64,000 nucleotides of DNA from Atherinomorus stipes (taxonomy: Eukaryota; Chordata; Actinopteri; Atheriniformes; Atherinidae): the NCBI GenBank assembly GCA_023101725.1, contig JALJCO010009113.1, positions 1 to 64,000 on the forward strand, written 5' to 3'. Under the pieces are notes generated by a model. That model ran no database searches and was not told where the DNA came from. It saw only the letters and a program-made list of their open reading frames with translations. Of this stretch, positions 48,465 to 62,400 are shown piece after piece (the first letter of the stretch is position 1; each line of letters starts with the position of its first letter). Both the position numbers and the translations under genes were made by a program.

Positions 48465-49696
48465 TTACCTTAGTTTTTCAGACTTTTGATTCTTCAACCA
48501 GAAAAGGAGGAGAGCTGCCCATACAACCGTGACAACGGTCCTCATCAGGAGGTAGAGGAGGACGGGAAGCTGATCTGAACAAGGGAGCGTCTCTGTATTC
48601 CCATACGGGGGCTTCTCTAGAGGTGAAACAACAGTGTTAGGATCAAGTGAGGGGTTTTTGTTTATACCATATTCAGGACATGACACTGATACTTGTCTTA
48701 CTTGTGACTGCCAGCCAGCTTTCCGGTGATTCACCAGCTCCTGGGATGCAACATTTGTAGAGTCCTTCATCCATCTTAGAAGCCTTGCGGATGGTCAGAA
48801 TGTCGGTGGCCACATTCTTAATGACGAAGCCGTTCTTGTAAAAGACAGCCGAGACGTTGGAAGAAGCCGTCTTATTGTTGCATCGCAGGGTTACGACGTC
48901 TCCCTCCATCACAGGAAGTGCAGGACTCTCCAGAGCCACAGAACCACCTAAGGAACATCCAGCACTGTCACTACGACCGTTGTGGTGTTATAACCCAACT
49001 GCAGGTCACAAGGATTGTTTATATTTGTACATATACTTAAATAAACATGCAATAACCAAAGTTTACCAGTAATGGTTATGTTGACAGAGTTGCTTTTCTT
49101 GCCATCTACAGTTTCACACCAGTAATGTCCGCTGTCTTCCTTATAGATGTTCCCCACCATGCAGAACGACCCCTGAGACACGCCCCAACTCGTCCCACAT
49201 GCTGCTTTGTCCCCAAGGGTTTTTCTCATCACTCTCCATCCGGATGCCACATCAAACTTCTCGCAGCTTAAATACAAGGACTTGTATTCAAAGCGTTGAG
49301 CAGTGTTTGGCGTGACGTCCGGAAAACCTGCATCTGGCGCCAAAGACAGAAGTACTCCAATGAAATATTAAAAGTCAACATAATGTAAAATATGAGGTGG
49401 ATCATTGTTGTCTTCCACTTACCGATCTTCTGTGCGTAGCAGATGTCTTCAGCTTTTGTCACCAACAGAAACCACAAAGTGATCACTGCAGAGACAAAAA
49501 GACATGCAAATAAATAAACCTGCCATTCATGTGCAAGCCTTGAAGCCTGAAAACCTGAATGGCATTATTACATTTTGGGGGGAAAACAATCTACAGTTAA
49601 AGATTTGCTTAATCAGTTTAGTATTAATCAGTATGCTAGAAAACTGCAACAGACACAATACTCACACAATCTCAGGCGAGATGCTCTGACCCCCAT
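48465..49696 (-). CDS. Gene E: compact activating-type Fc-receptor-like protein
   Basis: Exons: leader 49666-49696 (MGVRASRLRL), leader 2 49423-49485 (LITLWFLLVTKAED), D1 49067-49333, D2 48702-48947, transmembrane plus tail 48465-48616 (TAA at 48465-48467). GT-AG, all phase 1; 252 residues. D1 has LSCEKF, AACGTS, SFCMVG, HYWCET: four cysteines. D2 is the most diverged of the set (TLRCNN, LYKCCIPGAGES). The helix has an arginine near its outer end (LLYLLMRTVVTVVW) and the tail is only about ten residues (NQKSEKLR), so signalling should need an adaptor. The whole gene spans 1.2 kb with no insertion in any intron, unlike its neighbours. CTAAGGTAA at the stop could also act as a weak donor. Confidence 0.87.
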
Positions 49697-49734
49697 GTTG
49701 TCTGCAGCCGACTGGCGTCAGCCTGATGTACAGC

Positions 49735-49768
49735 TGGAGTTTTTAATAGATGAGCACACCACTTCCTG
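49735..49768 (-). promoter_or_regulatory. Gene E proximal promoter: CAGGAAGT plus TATTAAAAA
   Basis: CAGGAAG on the minus strand at 49762-49768, 66-72 bases before the ATG, followed by a TATTAAAAA box. Same architecture as A, C and D in an otherwise different sequence. Confidence 0.5.
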
Positions 49769-49899
49769 TCTCTAACATAGGATCAGTTTTTTTCATCACA
49801 AGAACGTCATGAGAGTTCAACAGTTTCACTATCAAGCTGGTGCAGAGACACTGATTCACACTTTTATTTTGTTCTCCTGTCAATCATTGTGATGATTTC

Positions 49900-50030
49900 C
49901 TTCCTGGTCTCCCCAAGAAAACCATCACACCACTACAGCTGTCGCAGAACTCTACCGGAGTCTGACTGGGACCAGCAAAGAGGACACATCACCCCAGTTT
50001 TAAAGTCCCTGCACTGCCTTTAATTCTGCA
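49900..50030 (+). mobile_element. LINE fragment
   Basis: Contains a degenerate H-I-T-P-V-L-K-S-L-H-C-L block after C-R-R-T-L-P-E-S-D, the L2-type motif also seen at 6270 and 21340. Confidence 0.55.
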
Positions 50031-50183
50031 TCTATCAACTAAGAACATTTTAGTTATAAAATAATAATGTAGGTATACAACACATTGTCAGTTATCAAAC
50101 CATTAAAAATAAGTTAAATAAAGAGAGGAACATCCAGCCTAGTCATGTTTATAATCAGCCAATTTTCAAACGTGTAAAAATTG

Positions 50184-51425
<1,242 letters not shown>

Positions 51426-51589
51426 TTTCCACGTTTGTATTGGGTAATTTTGATTAGAAGATTTGATGGTTCCTAAAGTTCTGAGTGAAGTGTAAACCAG
51501 CAGATACATTTTGTCAACATGATGCACATATTAAAACCAGCTGTTATGCTCAGTGATGTCATGTTATGCTATGCTATAAATCAATGATA

Positions 51590-51785
51590 GATAGGGTAGA
51601 AATGCAGTCATCTGCCAACCAAAGGGTTGGTGGATTTATTCCAGGCTTTCCCAGAAAACATGTTAAAGTGTCCTTGGGCAAGACGCTGAACCCCATATTG
51701 CCCCCCGATGTGACTATTGTGGTGTGAATGGATTAATGTGACGTAGTGTTTTGGATAAAAGCGCATGTAAATACAGTCCATTTAC
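51590..51785 (+). repeat. Dispersed DNA-element fragment
   Basis: GTGTCCTTGGGCAAGACGCTGAACCCC followed by GTGTGAATGGATTAATGTGA, a common fish element with a relative at 38830-39125. (Shown in two pieces; no coding content.). Confidence 0.5.
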
Positions 51786-51970
51786 CTTACTGCCATCACA
51801 TTTTTTTAAAGGACCTGTTCTGTGTCTTTGTGGTATTTCTGTGAATTCCTGCATGAAGAAAGCAGAATAATTCTGTTTGTTTCAATTATTCACTCAGTGA
51901 CACTACAGTATATTTTGGGGTGTTCAGTCTGTTTTCAAGAATAACTTTATGTGGCAAGGTACGCAACAGA

Positions 51971-52041
51971 GGGCCCAGGCAGGATTTGATCCCCAGACTC
52001 CCAGGAGAGAGTCATGTGCTCTGACTGTTCAGCCAAAGGGA
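51971..52041 (-). repeat. tRNA-like arm, minus orientation
   Basis: Reverse complement reads CCCTTTGGCTGAACAGTCAG with box-B-like GGGATCAAATCC. Faces the partner at 52169-52240. Confidence 0.55.
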
Positions 52042-52168
52042 ATCAGCTGAGTTGATCAGATTCAGATCAACTCAGCTGCTCATCAAGTTCTTTGCAAGTG
52101 TGGCAGTTGACGTTCCTGTCACTATGCCTCCGACTGATCATGTGCCCTGGCTACTTGGCCACAGGGCT

Positions 52169-52240
52169 GTCCCTTTGGCTGAATGGTCAGCGCGCATGGC
52201 TTTCACCTGGGAGTCTGGGGTTCAAATCCCACCTGGGCCC
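52169..52240 (+). repeat. tRNA-like arm, plus orientation
   Basis: Box-A-like TTGGCTGAATGGTCAGCGCG and box-B-like GGGGTTCAAATCCC with a good five-pair T stem. The acceptor stem does not pair well, so a functional tRNA is unlikely; a tRNA-derived repeat is more likely. Confidence 0.55.
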
Positions 52241-54303
52241 TCCATTGCATACCTTGCCACACAAGCCTGCTAGCAAGCCTTTCCACATTCTACTGGCCAT
52301 GCATGCCCACTAATGTGAGCTACCCCAGCACAGCTGAGAGAGCAGCTAGCTAGCCAGACAATGACAAACCCAGCACAACTAATGGAGAACTAAATCTGAA
52401 CTCACAGGACAATAGTACTCATACTTTATGGTGAATTTAAGGAGTTTTGCTGCAGATAATGCGTTATAGAGGCCCATTCATTCTGCTTCACTCCCATGAT
52501 ATGGATATGTATTTCACAATTTCTGATTATTTTTCATGTCCCTACATCTCTATTACACTTTTACCATCACACTTTATTCCATGAGAAAGAATAGAGGATG
52601 TAATGAAATGTAAATGTAATTAATACCAAGCATGCAAGTGTAGTTTGTTTCACTAAACATTTACTAAGAGTTTGTTGTTGCAAAAAATGGAAAATAAGGA
52701 AGAAATTGGCATAGAAAACATATGATATAATCAGAAAGACAGTTTTTCTCCCCGTGCTCCAACAAGCTCAAATTTAGCCTGTTGGAGAAACCAGAGGCTA
52801 AGGCTAAGGCTAACATGTAAAATCCTTCTGTGTCCTGTACAAAAACTAAAATTACTGCCAAAACTCCATAAGCAAACACATATAAATGACCAACCAAAAC
52901 ACAAACATACAAAAAGAACAAAATATTTATCCTTAACTTAAAATGCTTTAACAGGTACCACTGTTAAACTTTGGTATGTAAACCAATACAAACTGAGTTG
53001 CTTTCCTTCCCCTCCATTTACATGTGAGAAAACACTGTAAATCGCTCCGTGGATTTTCTCCTCTTAGTGACCTGAAAGAAACACAAGATCTCCATCACTT
53101 TCAGTCAGTTGCTAGGCAAATTGCTAGGCAAGCGAGAGATAGGCTGAGCAGGCTAGACCGGGGTTTCCCATCCCTGGTCCTCAGGGACCCCTGCCCTGCA
53201 TTTATTCCAGGTTTCCAACTCCATCACACCTGATTCAGATCAACTCAACTGCTCATCAAGTTCTTTGCAAGCCTGCTAACGGGCCTTTCATCTGAGCCAT
53301 GTCTGTTAAAGTAGGAACATCTTGAAAACCAGCAGGGCAGGGGTACTTGAGGACCAGGATTGGGAAACACTGGACCATTTACAGCCTGTCACTTTCACCT
53401 TACACGGTCTAAGGAGGACCCAGCCTACATAGACTGGGTACGATGCATCCTTCAAAGAACCTAACCCCTGAATTTGGACATAGCCAATGTGTTCAAACAC
53501 ACCTGACTCGGATGAATGAACTTCCTCATCAAGTTCTTTGCAAACCTCTTAATGAGCCATGTATTTGATTCGGGTGTGTAAAAACAGGGTTGCCTAGAAG
53601 ACATGCAGGCAGGCATCTTGAGGACTAGAATTGAGAAACACTGCTTTAAGGACATCAACTGAGCCGGGGTGCTCAAGTCCAGTCCTCGAGAGCTGCTATC
53701 CTGCAATTTTTACAACATGCCCTCTCCAACACATCTGAATCACATAGTAAATTCTCTTATGTACATGTCAATCAGCCCTGCAGAAGCCTGATAATGAGAC
53801 ATTTATTTGATTCAGTTGCGTTGAAGAAGGGATGCAATCAAAATGTGCAGGATTGTAGCTCTTCAGGACTGTTCTTGGGCACCCCTGAGAGTCGTCAATG
53901 ATATCTGCTCCATAGTGACTGTAGATCATGGACCTGGACACACATGATCTTGCCACAAGTTTTCACAATGCTGGTCAAGCTATTTTTGTCCTTTACTGAC
54001 AAACCAAAGCCTACCCATACAGCAGACATGTTTGGGCCAAATCTGGGCTATTTTGGTACTTATGGTTCAGTCACAGCACTCGCAAATATGTGGGCCAGAA
54101 GTAGTCCTTGTATGGGATGCTTTCCTCATGGCAATTCCCTTGTGGGCCACATGTGGTGGCCACGTGAATGAGTTTTGACAGCCACTCACATTAAGTCAAC
54201 ACTGCAAATTGAGGCACATTTAGGCCAACCATGTTGTACTGTCTGGATAGTGATGCACAAGAGGGAAGAGGATAACTTTTACATATATTTGATATTTTCT
54301 CAC
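52241..54303. other. 3' flank of gene F: repeats and a candidate terminal exon
   Basis: 52370-52500 is a fragment of the 650-bp fold-back family. 53155-53375 and about 53660-53890 are hAT-like MITEs (GTTTCCCATCCCTGGTCCTC; GGGGTGCTCAAGTCCAGTCC). 53380-53480 is a fragment of the 60196-60842 element. A minus-strand acceptor at 53072-53074 (TTTCTTTCAG) followed in phase by a stop at 53064-53066 could end gene F as ...TRIAGH. Confidence 0.45.
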
Positions 54304-56415
54304 CTGCAATCCTTGTGCTTTTAAAATTGACAGAAGCATAGACAATATTATTGTCTGTTAAAGGTGAATTTGCCCCTGATGAACATCTGGATCCTCTTTG
54401 ACCTGTTTTAGAAAATAACGGGAAAATATGGTGAAAAAGAACAAATGTTTCAAAGCTGAATAACATTGCTAGCTTTTTTCTTTAACTTATTCTTGTCCTG
54501 CTTGTATATAAAGTTTTGTATTAAAATAAAGAGGTTTGAAATGTAGCTAAGAGTGTCTGATGCTGCTTATAAAGACCACTAAGAGGACACATCATGAGCA
54601 GTACAAATATAAAAGTAATGATAATTGCAGCTACAAAGGCTAACAAGGGTTTTTTTTTTTATTCATGTGGTTTGTCTGTGTGGTTTATTTCTCAGCAACA
54701 GCTTGTCTCAGCAACCGTTTCCTCCGAGCCACGTAAAATTACTGCCCAAGCTAAAAAAAAAAAAATAGACAAATAAAACGGCCTTGCATAAAACTGTTTT
54801 ATTTCTGGCACTGTGTGAACAGTACTTTTCAAAAAGTACTGCTCACCAATGGTTCAAATTTGTCCTCTGTGGGGGACATTTTTTTAACCATATTATCTCC
54901 CTCTCCCCGTGTGGTACTGAAGTATTTCCTTCTAAACTGGACATGTTGGGCTTTTAAATGATAGCACACTAGTAGGGGTTGGGTTTTGTGAACGTCTCCT
55001 TCTCATGAAGGAAAATGGCATCTATGGCATCTAAACACAAGGTTACTTTATGAGAAGAGGGAAAGCAAGAACAAAATAGCTTTCAAATGTTTTATCCAGA
55101 AATGTGTTTATATTTTATATGAACCTCTCATGGACACATCAAACCATTTTTTAATTATTGTAACATTATTTTACCAAAAATATCTAAGGGTGAAGAAATG
55201 TCCTCTACAGTGGACAGTTACTTTCTCCATTTTCTCCTGGATTTTAAAAACCCATACCCAACTGAGTTGAAGGTGTTGGTCTAGGTCATACAAACTCGTC
55301 TAGCTTTAGACTTACTGGTCCACCAAGACGAGGCCACCCTCGGGGTCACAGAAGGACAGGGCATTGAAGCTGTCATGCTTCCAAAGGAGCACACCTGTTC
55401 TTTAGCAGGTTTACAAATGTCAACCTTGACATCCTGATGGCAAAGATGATGAAGTTCCTTATGATGTTCCAAAAGTAAACTCTAGGATAGGCCAGGGGTG
55501 GGCAATGTTGGTCCTTTAGGGCCATGGACAGGTTTAGATGTTTTCATATTTTGAACACATCAGATCTAAGTAATAGGTTTATTGTTCAGCACATGCATCT
55601 ATTTCATTTTAACAGTGTGTGGGAGCAGGAAACATCTGAACTCTCAATCAGGTATATTTGGACAAGGTGTGCAGCTTTGTCTTTGTTGATCTGGCAGTCA
55701 CCGTCATGACTTCAGGATACAACTGTGCTAGTTTTCCCGGGGGTCGGGGGTACTTTAAGTTGCACCTTGATGAGGAGTTTTTCATTTGTCCTGAATATAA
55801 ATTGCATAAGATAGTGTTTTACATACATGGAGTTCCAATATCCACAGGGGTATCACAAATTTGATTTTTTAAATTTTTTTCTGATCAAATTCGATCTAAA
55901 TTACGTCATGTCTTGAGAATCAGGACAGGAGAGTCAGGGATTTCATAATATGCATAAATGAGTCAAATGGCCCTTTTCTACGAGCACAGGTCAGCTCAAC
56001 TCAACTAAACTCAACTCAATTCAACATGGCTTGGTGGCTTTTCAATTACAATCCATTACCCCGATCACAAGTGGGCGGGGTAAGAATGAAGCTGCTGCCA
56101 CGTACTAGATTGTGCGGCGTAAACGACAGCAGCAACAGTTCACACTCCCTACCAGTAGGTGGCGATGATGTTCCTCATGAACTGTTAGTCAGCCAGCAGT
56201 AAAAACGGCAACAAATGAAGAAGACGAGAATAAAGATGAGAGGGATGGAAGATATTGTTACTTGCACTGGTCTCCAAAGCACTCAGGTACCTCAGTTGGT
56301 AGCACATTTGCCTTTTTACCTAAAGGTCCTAGGTTCAAGTCCATTTTCAGGCAAACAATATTCTTTTTTTTCCACAATCTTGTTGCAAATCTGAAATCAC
56401 TTCCTCACGGGCTCA

Positions 56416-56461
<46 letters not shown>

Positions 56462-59400
56462 CCTATCTATCTGTCTCAACAATGTTGGTCGCCTGAAAAT
56501 GGGCTTGAACCCAGGACCTTTGGGTTAAAAGGCAAGTGTAATACCAATTGAAGCACCTGACCAATCCTAAACCAGCGCAAGTTACAATATCATCCGTCCT
56601 TCTCATCGTACTTCTCCTCTTCTGTTGCCGTTTTTACTGGCGGCTGGCTAAAAATTCATGAGTTGTGTTACCGCCACCTACTGGTAGGGAGTGTGAAATG
56701 TCGCTCATTTAATGATGTCACTCTCTGACCCTGACATCTGATTGGCTAACCCCTGGGCCAGTAGGTGGCATGCAGTGAGATGAAGTCAGGCATAGCTTGC
56801 GTCAGCACGATCAGAACCTCGCCAGAGTAGGTACAGAAAATTTATGACCTCAGCTCAGAAAACCCCGAGTAGAAAAGCCCACTAACTGAGGCAAGGTGAG
56901 GCGAGTTGAGCAGAAAAGTGATGGTGGAAAAGAGGCAAAAGTAACCCCGAAGCATGTTTTATGGGGAGGGAATGACATGATAACATAATAAAAAGCTAAA
57001 AAAAAAAAAAAAAGGCAATTTTGCATGTTACTCCCAAACTTTATAAATAGTATTCTTGGAGGGCGATCAGTCACCCTCATGTTCGTGAATCAATACCACG
57101 TAACTGATTTCACTAAGTGGGTGCTCGCACATGAGTGGTTTTATCTTTTGTTCTATAACTAACGGTTGGTTTGTTTAGATTTTCAATGCAGATGAAAAGC
57201 ACTGAGCACAATGTAAATGTTTCTGACACACATGAACATTTCATGCCATTATAGACCTACCCTGTTATTGTATTTATATTTTCTATTCATTTGTTCATGT
57301 TTGTTGAAAAATGTAATGACTAAAATCTGGTTGTAGACTAGATGAGTCTAAAAATGGCATAGGCCTCTGTGGTGTAAGAAAAAGAAAAAAAATTGAAAAT
57401 CAAATTGAGGATTTGGAGAGGTGACACCACTTATGTTCACTGTAGTGGACATACAATCTATTAAATGAAGATATATTCTTTAAAAAAAAAAAGCATTATA
57501 AATCTTTTCATTACCCTTGCAACAATCAGGGAATTTAAAAGCAATGGGATTGGGCAATCCCACTGTCAGGAGAATTTCTTTTCTCTTGGGTGAACATTTT
57601 GTTAGAAATAAAACATTTTTTATGCAAGGATCAATAATAGTGAGCAATAAGTAACATACCTCTTTTCCTCTGAGATTTTGTAACAGGGGAATTAGTCTGA
57701 GTTTGTGGCTCGACAGCACCCTCCACCCTGGAGGCTAAAATATGAAAGTTACATGATATTTAAAAATTTTGAATTCTACAAGGTAAAATAAGGAATATTA
57801 AAGAAGATGGAGAGTCATGAAAAAGAAATTACACCCTCCAGTTCAAAGATTTTGCTTCATAAAATTCAATCATTGCCTCTCAGGTCTAAAAGTCAGGTAT
57901 ACACACTCTCAGACAAACAGCTACATATTACAGCATGTCACCATTACCTCTGCCAAAGAGTGGCAGAGGTAATGTAATCATTGTCTGTCTGTTAGCAAAA
58001 AAATCACTCAAAAAGTACTAAACAGATTTGAATAAAATTTTTAGGGAATATTGATCATGGTACAAGAAAGAACTGTTTAAATTTTGCTGTTGGTCTGGAT
58101 TACTGTTTGGATCCATGAATGTTTTGAAGGATTCTTTGTCACTGTGAGATATGGCCACATGGGTGAGGAGCTTGCCAGAGATCTCTCACCAATTAAAACT
58201 ACACTATGATCAAGCCCGTTTGGTTAACTCTTCCTCCATCTTATGAACCGGAAGTTTTGCCAGCATTGTTTCAAATATGTGACCACACCAACCAAGGCCT
58301 CATTGTGTCATCGGTGTCGCTCGGGATGCTCCAAGGAATTTCTTGGGGACTGAGCTTATTGATATGTCAACGCTATATGGGTTTCACTCATATCATGAAC
58401 TGAAGGTTTTTAGAGGAGGTTTAGCAAGCAGAGATTTGTGAAAAATAAAGATGAGTGAGTCCCATTGGTCCAGAAGCTTTGCAAACCAAAGCTTTGCTGC
58501 CATGTTGATTTTAACTGACTTGATTTAAACCTCCAATCTAACAGAATTATATGTCTTTTCCTAATTGTACTCTCGTGAAATTTAACATCTACCTAGCTAA
58601 CTGAGGTGTCTGAGATGTAGCTCTGAAGTTTTTGTTTGAAATAACTGATACCATGGTAGAATATAAAATGTTGATTTGTAATTGGAGATTGCATCACCCA
58701 ATATTCAAACACAGTAAGGACCACAAGGTATTCATTCATTCGTGTCCTAAAGTTTATGACCTTAAAATCTGGTGAACTCAATTACTTACAGCTCTGTATA
58801 CGTGCTTAATACTCCTTAACTTGTTTAAATTAAAGAACAAAAACAGTTAAATTGTGGAATTAAAGACAGTTGAACAGCTAAAATCTCTGAAAATCATGTT
58901 AGTTGCGTTATTTTAATTTTATTTATTTTTTTTTTTTTTAAACTCACCTAGCTCTGCTGTTGTTGAAGAATGAGACCCAGCTGTTGTGCAAAGAAAATAA
59001 AATGAAAACTTCATTAATCCCAGTGGAACATGACCAAAATTGCAGTTGAAGACAAACTGAAATGAAAGTTGAAGCATTAGTTCAGGGGTGCCCAAGTCCG
59101 ATCCTCGAGAGCTACTATCCCACACATTTTGGTTGAATCCCGTCTCCAAAATACACTATATTGCCAAAAGTATTCACTCACCTGCCTTGACTCACATATG
59201 AGTTTAAGTGACATCCCATTCCTAATCCATGGGGTTCAATATGAAGTTGGTCCACCTTTGCAGCTAGAACAGCTTCAACTCTTCTGGCTGTCCACAAGGT
59301 TTAGGAGTGTGTTTATGGGAATTTTTTACCATTCATCCAGACGCGCATTCTGTCCATCTGCCACACTGATGTTGGACGAGAGGGCCTGGCTCTCAGTCTC

Positions 59401-62400
59401 CGCTCTCATTCATCCCAAAGGTGTTTTATCGGGTTGAGGTCAGGACTCTGTGCAGGCCAGTCCAGTTCCTCCACAACAGACTCTGTATCCAGGTCTTTAT
59501 GGACCTGCTTTGTGGTGCACAATCATTTTGGAAGAGGAAGGGGCCAGCTCCAAACTGTTCCCACAAAGTTGGGAGCATGGAATTGTTCAAAATGTCTTGG
59601 TTTGCTGAAGCATTCGGAGTTCCTTTCCTACAAAAAACAACCCCACACCATAATCCCCCTTCCACCAAACTTAACACTTGGCACAATGCAGTCAGACAAG
59701 TACCTGTCCTGTTCTTGAGCTGATCTGAAGGCCACATGAAGTTTGGAGGTTTGTACTGATTGACTCTGCAGATATTTGACCACCTCTTTGCACTATGCGG
59801 TTCAACATCCGCTGACCTACTCCATCAGTTTATTTGGCCAACCACTTCAAGGCTGAGTTGCTGTCGTTCCCAAACACTTCCATTTTCTTATAATACAGCT
59901 GACAGTTGACTGTGGAATATTCAGGAGTGATGACATTTCACCACTAGATTTGTTACACAGGTGGCATCCTATCACAGTTCCACACTGGAATTCACTGAGC
60001 TCTTGAGAGCGACACATTCTTTCACAAATGTTTGTGAAAACAGTTTGCGTGCCTACGTGCTTCATTTTGTACACCTGTGGCCACAGAAGTAAATTGGAAC
60101 AGCTGATTTAATTTGGATGGGTGAGCAAATACTTTTGGCAATATAGTGTATCTGAATCAAATGAATGGCTCATTGCCAGCCCTCTACAGACGTGAGGCTA
60201 TGTCTGAATTCAGGGACTAGGTTCTTTGAAGGATGCGTCCTCCCCGGACTACGTAGGCCGGGTCCTCCTTAGACCGCACAAGGTGGATGTGACAGGTTGT
60301 TCAATTCGGACAGTCTAGCCTCCTCTGCATATCTCTCATTGCCTAGCAACAGTGATGGTGCTAAACCAAAGCAAAATGGAGCTCCAAAATATCAGCCTTA
60401 CCATTGTTCTGATTATTTTAGAGGCAGTACAGCAACTTCACCGTTGTTTGCAGCATTTTATTACTCTGGCAGAGAAAAAAAATCAAAGATTCAAAAGTAT
60501 CATTTTAATTTTAGCTAATTTCATGGACTATAGCTAATGAAAGACCATGATGTCAACTTCTACACAATAATAAAATCATGAAATAAATAAAATGAAAATG
60601 TCTCTTAAATTTAGACACCTCTTCTGTAGAATGTCTCGTTTGGTCTGCAACATATCTTGGGATAGAATGAGCCACAAAGGATACATCAGACCATCCTTAA
60701 AATCTGGGTAAAATATGGCCATATTTGTAGGCTGCATTTGAAGGAGCCTTCAAATCTGGACAGCGTTGGTGACATTGCTGTGACATAAGCAGTCTTCAAG
60801 TTCGTCCTTGGAAGGACTTTGCCCTCAAATTTGGACACAGCCTGAGTGACGTGCATGAGAAAATTAGCCATTTCATTTAGGTGTGTTGGAAGGGGTATGC
60901 TAGTAAAACTTCAGGAAAATAGCTCTCCAGGACCGGACTTGGGTACCCCTCCAGCCCTGACTAATAAAATGTTGTTCATTTTCGTCACATTTCATGATAA
61001 AAAGTGACAGTTTTGTTGTTAATGATGGAATCTGGTATTTGTTTTAGGGCTTTTGATGAAATTAAAACGTTTAAACACTGAAATTGGGCAATAAAAGAGC
61101 ATAATACTTTTTCTCATGCACATTGAATTTTTTCAATTATTTATTTTGTTACCTCTTTTTGTTATGAAGCAGCCAATCCCCACCACCAGCAGAAGTACAA
61201 CCAAAGATGGAGTAATGATGGCCATCAGCAAGACGTAATGAGAGCTGCCACCGGTTGAAAAAATCTCTGCATTCCCTTGAAATGGAGAATTTTTTCCTAT
61301 TTACATAAAAAAAGAACACTGCTGAATTCTGTCAATTAAATATGAAACAAATCTGTATTTATTTTCTGAATATTTAACTTCCAGATGTAATAAATACTGT
61401 AGCCGGCTCCTGGGCTAAACTGGTTATTGCTGCAGGTTTTTCAAAGCTACCAGCATCCTTGAAGTACGGATACAAACCACTCTGACATTTAAAGACACAC
61501 AACGTAACTTTTAGACCTTAAAAATCTGCGTTTCTGACTCGTTTTGATGGCACACCAACATTAATTTTGTGCATTTTCGAGCCGTCACTGCCCAGAGGCG
61601 TCCCGGGGCTCAGAGACAGCACTATGTAAGATTCCCATCCGGGACGCAACTGTGACATTGCAGCCGACTATTGGCTGCAGCACCGCGTCACTCACTAGCA
61701 ACCGGATGTAAACCAGGGATCAACCCCGCGAGTGTTTTGAACGCCGTTCATGTTGGATTCGGTAAGGAAACATTACAGGAGGAAGAGAGGAAAAGGAAGG
61801 GAGGAAGGGACAGAACAAGAGTCAAGATAAGACTGTCTTTTACTGGCTGGAGTGAATCACAGTGCAGGTATGATACAAGATGGTTGCTAGTTTAGTCGCC
61901 GATAGGGGGCGCGTCACTGAGAAAACTGCTAAAAGTTCTGTTAAAAAACCCGTGTGTCTTTAATAACCAAGATAACTAAAAATTCTTTAAACTTTTCTGA
62001 AAGTCGTTAAAAGTTTGTCTTTGTGGCATTTTCTCTGATTTTGAATCAGTTTTCCACATTAAATCCAAGGAAATGCCCTATAAATCATTAACCCCATGCT
62101 CACACTGGACGCCTCCATTCACATACACGCCTACATTTCATCATGCGAATGCTGGATGTTTACTTGCTTGATTCGGGCATTTTTTTCGCGTGAATGGAGC
62201 GAAAAAACGTAAATAAAGCGTATCGTACGCGCGAATAGACACTTCATTTGCACGTCAAGTTTAACTTTCTGGAGTGGGGGATGGTGGTTTGTCACTTATC
62301 AGTCACCTCAGTCAGGTGAACATGACAGAACCCGGTTATTTTGAGTATTTTGAGAGAGCTGTGGCTTTGGAAGTCGGAGAACCGAATACGCCGGCGTGTT

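Larger units (their letters stand above)
59082..60958. mobile_element. hAT-like MITE broken by two later insertions
   Basis: Left piece 59082-59153 (CAGGGGTGCCCAAGTCCGAT), middle piece 60149-60195 (CTGAATCAAATGAATGGCTC) and right piece 60843-60958 (ends GACTTGGGTACCCCTC) rebuild one element. The gaps hold a Tc1 element and a second DNA element. Lies in the gene F intron. Confidence 0.75.

Noticed and set aside
52169..52240. Functional tRNA gene
   Set aside because: The T arm is good but the acceptor stem does not pair, and diverged relatives recur as repeats.
52664..52921. 85-codon hydrophobic minus-strand ORF as a membrane protein
   Set aside because: No splice signals in phase with gene F, no homologue in the cluster, and AT-rich composition explains the hydrophobic reading.
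55281..55472. Minus-strand ORF with possible transposase resemblance
   Set aside because: I could not match it to a named family; too short to call.
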